A DNA stretch of 64,000 nucleotides from Porphyrobacter sp. AAP60 (GTDB taxonomy: Bacteria; Pseudomonadota; Alphaproteobacteria; Sphingomonadales; Sphingomonadaceae): NCBI RefSeq assembly GCF_001296025.1, contig NZ_LJHV01000011.1, positions 62,001-126,000 of the forward strand, written 5' to 3'. Made by a program: the position numbers and the translations under genes. Numbering within the stretch: position 1 is the stretch's first letter; every line of letters begins with the position of its first letter. Positions 53,888 to 64,000 of this stretch are shown here, piece by piece. The notes under the pieces were generated by a model. It did not search any database, was not told the origin of the DNA, and saw only the letters and a program-made list of their open reading frames with translations.

Positions 53888-54693
53888 GTACTCTGACCAA
53901 CTGCAAGCGACCCGATCCGCGGCACAGATGGGTCGCCGGCAGGCACCAATTCCACGCCCGCGCGCCGCGTCGCATGGATAGCTGCCATTACTGATGATCC
54001 CGTCAAGGTCAGCGCAAGAAAGCCGACGACGATTGAATCCAGCACCATTGCCGCCCAGTCGAGTGCCGAAGGCAAGAAGACCACCGCCGCGATGGCTAGC
54101 GCGTAATGCAGCACCATCAGCGGCATCATACCAGTTACCATCAGACCGGCGGCGTGCCAGAATCCCTTGTGCATGATCGCGAACGACCGCAGCGGTGTGA
54201 TGGCCCGGTTTCCAACCGCCCAGCCCGCGCTCCATGCGGCGAGATAGAGCGCCAGAACCATTGAGCCGATACTCAGCGCGAACGAAGCGATCGTCGCGCC
54301 CTGGCCTTCAAGTCCGGCTAGTTCCGTCAGTGAAGGGCCGAACAATCCCCACCACATCTGAATGGCACCAAAGGCGAAAACCACCAGCCACAGCCCGAAT
54401 GCCGGCCACTCGATCCGCGACGCGCGCGATGGGTCGCGCAGCAGAACGAAACGGACGAACCAGTATCCCGGCAAATACAGCGCCAGCGTCTTGACGAAGC
54501 CGAATTGCAACCGCAGCGGATCGGTTTCGGCCGCCATCGCGCCAGCTTCGTCTACATACATTCCGCCGCGCAATTCGATAATGTGCTGTGCCATCTCCAC
54601 CAACACCGGGATCAGAAACAGCAGCGGGCAGGCCACGGCAAAGGCGGCAGCGTGGCGATAGATCGCCTTGGTATCGGATAGCAGCGCTTTCAT
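53884..54693 (-). CDS. Polytopic membrane protein of the DUF2975/XRE locus
   Basis: A 269-residue inner membrane protein with about six helices, for example FAVACPLLFLIPVLVEMA, WPAFGLWLVVFAFGAIQMWW, IGSMVLALYLAAWSAGWAV and MVLDSIVVGFLALTLTGSSV. I recognise no family. It begins 3 bases after the XRE gene and is thus part of the same operon. Its stop lies next to the rplJ promoter. Confidence 0.75.
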   Translation of the reverse strand: MKALLSDTKAIYRHAAAFAVACPLLFLIPVLVEMAQHIIELRGGMYVDEAGAMAAETDPLRLQFGFVKTLALYLPGYWFVRFVLLRDPSRASRIEWPAFGLWLVVFAFGAIQMWWGLFGPSLTELAGLEGQGATIASFALSIGSMVLALYLAAWSAGWAVGNRAITPLRSFAIMHKGFWHAAGLMVTGMMPLMVLHYALAIAAVVFLPSALDWAAMVLDSIVVGFLALTLTGSSVMAAIHATRRAGVELVPAGDPSVPRIGSLAVGQST

Positions 54694-54696
54694 GTT

Positions 54697-54915
54697 CTAC
54701 TTCCCTTCGTAGCCGAGCAGATCGCCCGGCTGGCAGTTCAATTCGCGGCAGATCGCAGCGAGGGTGGAAAAGCGGATCGCTTTGGCCTTGCCGGTCTTGA
54801 GGATCGACAGGTTGGCCAACGTGAGATCAATGCGGTTTGCAAGCTCGGTCAGGGTCATGCCCCGCGCCTCGAGCAGTGTATCAAGGCGAACGGTGATTGA
54901 ATCTCCCCCGGCCAT
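54697..54915 (-). CDS. Small XRE-family HTH regulator (YozG-like)
   Basis: A 72-residue Cro/C1-type DNA-binding protein, nearly all HTH: LDTLLEARGMTLTELANRI, then LTLANLSILKTGKAKAIRFSTLAAIC, key parts TELANRI and NLSILKTGK, and CRELNCQPGDLLGY. This short form typically accompanies DUF2975 proteins, which is the gene before it (1-base overlap). It likely binds the two palindromes upstream of the operon. Confidence 0.92.
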   Translation of the reverse strand: MAGGDSITVRLDTLLEARGMTLTELANRIDLTLANLSILKTGKAKAIRFSTLAAICRELNCQPGDLLGYEGK

Positions 54916-55418
54916 CAGACCGTCCCCTCAAGCTCTTCGCGCATGGTGACGCCCTCGGAGAAAATCCGGGCAAGCACAAACAGAAGCCCCGCCACCAGCC
55001 ACGGGGTGAGCGAGGGCGACCACCCAAGATATTCGCCGGTCTTCTCGCTCACGTTGATCGAAGCGATGCCGAAGACGAGATCAACTATGCAGACGCCGAG
55101 CAGGCAAAAGGCAACCGTGCGCAATCGTGCAATGCTGGCCAGAGAGAAAACAAGGCCCGATTGCGCATCACGGATCATCGCGCGCAGCCGTGTGAAGATG
55201 ATGTGCGCCAGCGGTATCGTGACCAGAGTTGCGGCCGCAGCAACGCGCAGCCACTCTACGAGTGCAGCCGTTTCCTGGGGGCTGAACTCGCTCCGCATTT
55301 GGTCTGAAAAGGCCGAGGAATCGATCGCGGCAATAGCGAACAATACCAGCATCGGCACGCCGACAGCCCAATTAAGCACATTGAGCAGGCCAAGAAAGGA
55401 GTGGGCAAAGCGGAGCAT
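54915..55418 (-). CDS. DUF2975 membrane protein
   Basis: A 167-residue protein with four membrane helices (LLNVLNWAVGVPMLVLFAIA, VAAAATLVTIPLAHIIF, VAFCLLGVCIVDLVFGIA and LTPWLVAGLLFVLARIF), and the family-typical end ARIFSEGVTMREELEGTV. DUF2975 proteins are found next to YozG-type XRE regulators; the pair is thought to sense an envelope signal, but no function is settled. First gene of a three-gene operon with operators upstream. Confidence 0.9.
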   Translation of the reverse strand: MLRFAHSFLGLLNVLNWAVGVPMLVLFAIAAIDSSAFSDQMRSEFSPQETAALVEWLRVAAAATLVTIPLAHIIFTRLRAMIRDAQSGLVFSLASIARLRTVAFCLLGVCIVDLVFGIASINVSEKTGEYLGWSPSLTPWLVAGLLFVLARIFSEGVTMREELEGTV

Positions 55419-55439
55419 GGATCATTCGTCCCGTTGGTG

Positions 55440-55501
55440 TTATTGAAAAACAATAAATCGTAAATTTCTTATCGTCAATCAATAATATTGAAAAACGATA
55501 T
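55440..55501. promoter_or_regulatory. Two palindromic operators for the DUF2975-XRE operon
   Basis: TTATTG-AAAAA-CAATAA (55440-55456) is a perfect 6-5-6 palindrome; ATATTG-AAAAA-CGATAT (55485-55501) has one mismatch pair. They lie in an AT-rich stretch 22 and 67 bases before the DUF2975 ATG, so the XRE protein is the natural ligand. Confidence 0.75.
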
Positions 55502-55561
55502 GATTGTCGGCGATTGCAGAAAATGGGGTAAGCTGAAGGCCCATTGAGCGCCCGATCGCCG

Positions 55562-55590
55562 TTGACACTGGTAAAGGGCAATCCTACATG
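55562..55590 (+). promoter_or_regulatory. Probable rpoBC promoter
   Basis: TTGACA (55562-55567), 17 bases, TACATG (55585-55590) fits a sigma-70 promoter with perfect -35. It would leave a 5' leader of about 235 bases before rpoB, in which I recognise nothing else. Confidence 0.55.
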
Positions 55591-55834
55591 CGCCCCTCGC
55601 GTTTGCTTCGAGCAAGACTGATTCATACGCGGTGGATCGGTCCGGGAAGGAAGCAGCGCCTGCCAGTTTCGCGACGCACATAATCATTGCTGCTGCCAGC
55701 GCCGGCCATGGTCGGGGCTAGGCGAGCGGCTTATGCGCGTTTCCGAATGGCACCCCGATCGCGACGGACACAGCGAATTTCCTAGCCGGTGCGGACATCC
55801 TCCGCGCGGCACAACTAAAGAGGCACACTCCTCC

Positions 55835-60034
<4,200 letters not shown>

Positions 60035-60042
60035 GCGGGCGA

Positions 60043-60072
60043 GGGGCCGGGTGTTTGCGCACCGGCCCCCGC
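60043..60072 (+). other. Hairpin in the rpoB-rpoC gap
   Basis: GGGGCCGG, a loop of about 11 bases, and CCGGCCCC form a strong GC stem without a T-run. It could moderate processing or stability of the rpoBC mRNA rather than end it. Confidence 0.5.
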
Positions 60073-60114
60073 CAACCGCGCCTTTAAGTTTCATCCCCTA
60101 AAGGGAACACAGCA

Positions 60115-64000
<3,886 letters not shown>

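Overview
The window looks like 64 kb of a high-GC alphaproteobacterial chromosome, most probably Sphingomonadales and perhaps Erythrobacteraceae. The pointers are a 231-residue CtrA with GANTC sites in its promoter region, an HWE-type histidine kinase, a DUF4167 gene next to prmC and lnt, a CIRCE-controlled groESL, and intergenic inverted repeats of a kind common in sphingomonads. This placement is by gene content, not by a search. A perfect 16-bp parS palindrome at 25140-25155 suggests that the window lies in the origin half of the chromosome. I saw no rRNA, tRNA, CRISPR array, prophage or insertion sequence.

Layout. 1-9142: end of a malic enzyme, a stress ferritin-like protein, trmB, two MscS-type channels, ctrA, rpoN, lptB and pyrophosphatase. 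9263-17881: housekeeping genes hisS-prfA, prmC, DUF4167, lnt, metK and a DUF418 membrane protein. 17878-22277 (minus strand): a tightly overlapping five-gene operon, scoA, a HAD-like lipoprotein, scoB, an alpha/beta hydrolase and a class III CoA-transferase. 22278-28339: a regulatory gap with a probable small RNA, a CDC48-type AAA ATPase, parS, a small membrane protein and polA. 28564-36922: an Ala-rich lipoprotein, a class A beta-lactamase-like enzyme, a probable copper locus (DUF305-LVIVD fusion, OprC-like TonB receptor, DUF2946 protein), a 1-Cys peroxiredoxin and a c-type-heme-like DUF3365 lipoprotein.

37061-47684 is the accessory part: an HWE kinase, an acyl-CoA synthetase, a LuxR regulator, then VOC, Rieske oxygenase, SDR, TIM-barrel, DUF4188, TetR, GNAT and GGDEF genes. 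It reads like a catabolic module with its own regulators, and paired REP-like inverted repeats lie on both sides of the VOC/Rieske pair. 47921-53597 holds groEL/groES, a third MscS channel, a MATE exporter and rplL/rplJ. 53884-55418 is a DUF2975/XRE/membrane trio with its own operators. 55835-64000 is rpoB and most of rpoC.

The less ordinary points are regulatory and architectural. The Shine-Dalgarno of the DUF4167 gene can pair with its own start region. An orphan terminator follows a putative anti-Shine-Dalgarno small RNA. There are tandem perfect operators for the TetR and the XRE regulators, and heptamer repeats before metK. A lipoprotein gene splits scoA from scoB. The copper receptor lacks the Cys of the OprC copper site. 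The rplJL unit points away from rpoBC.
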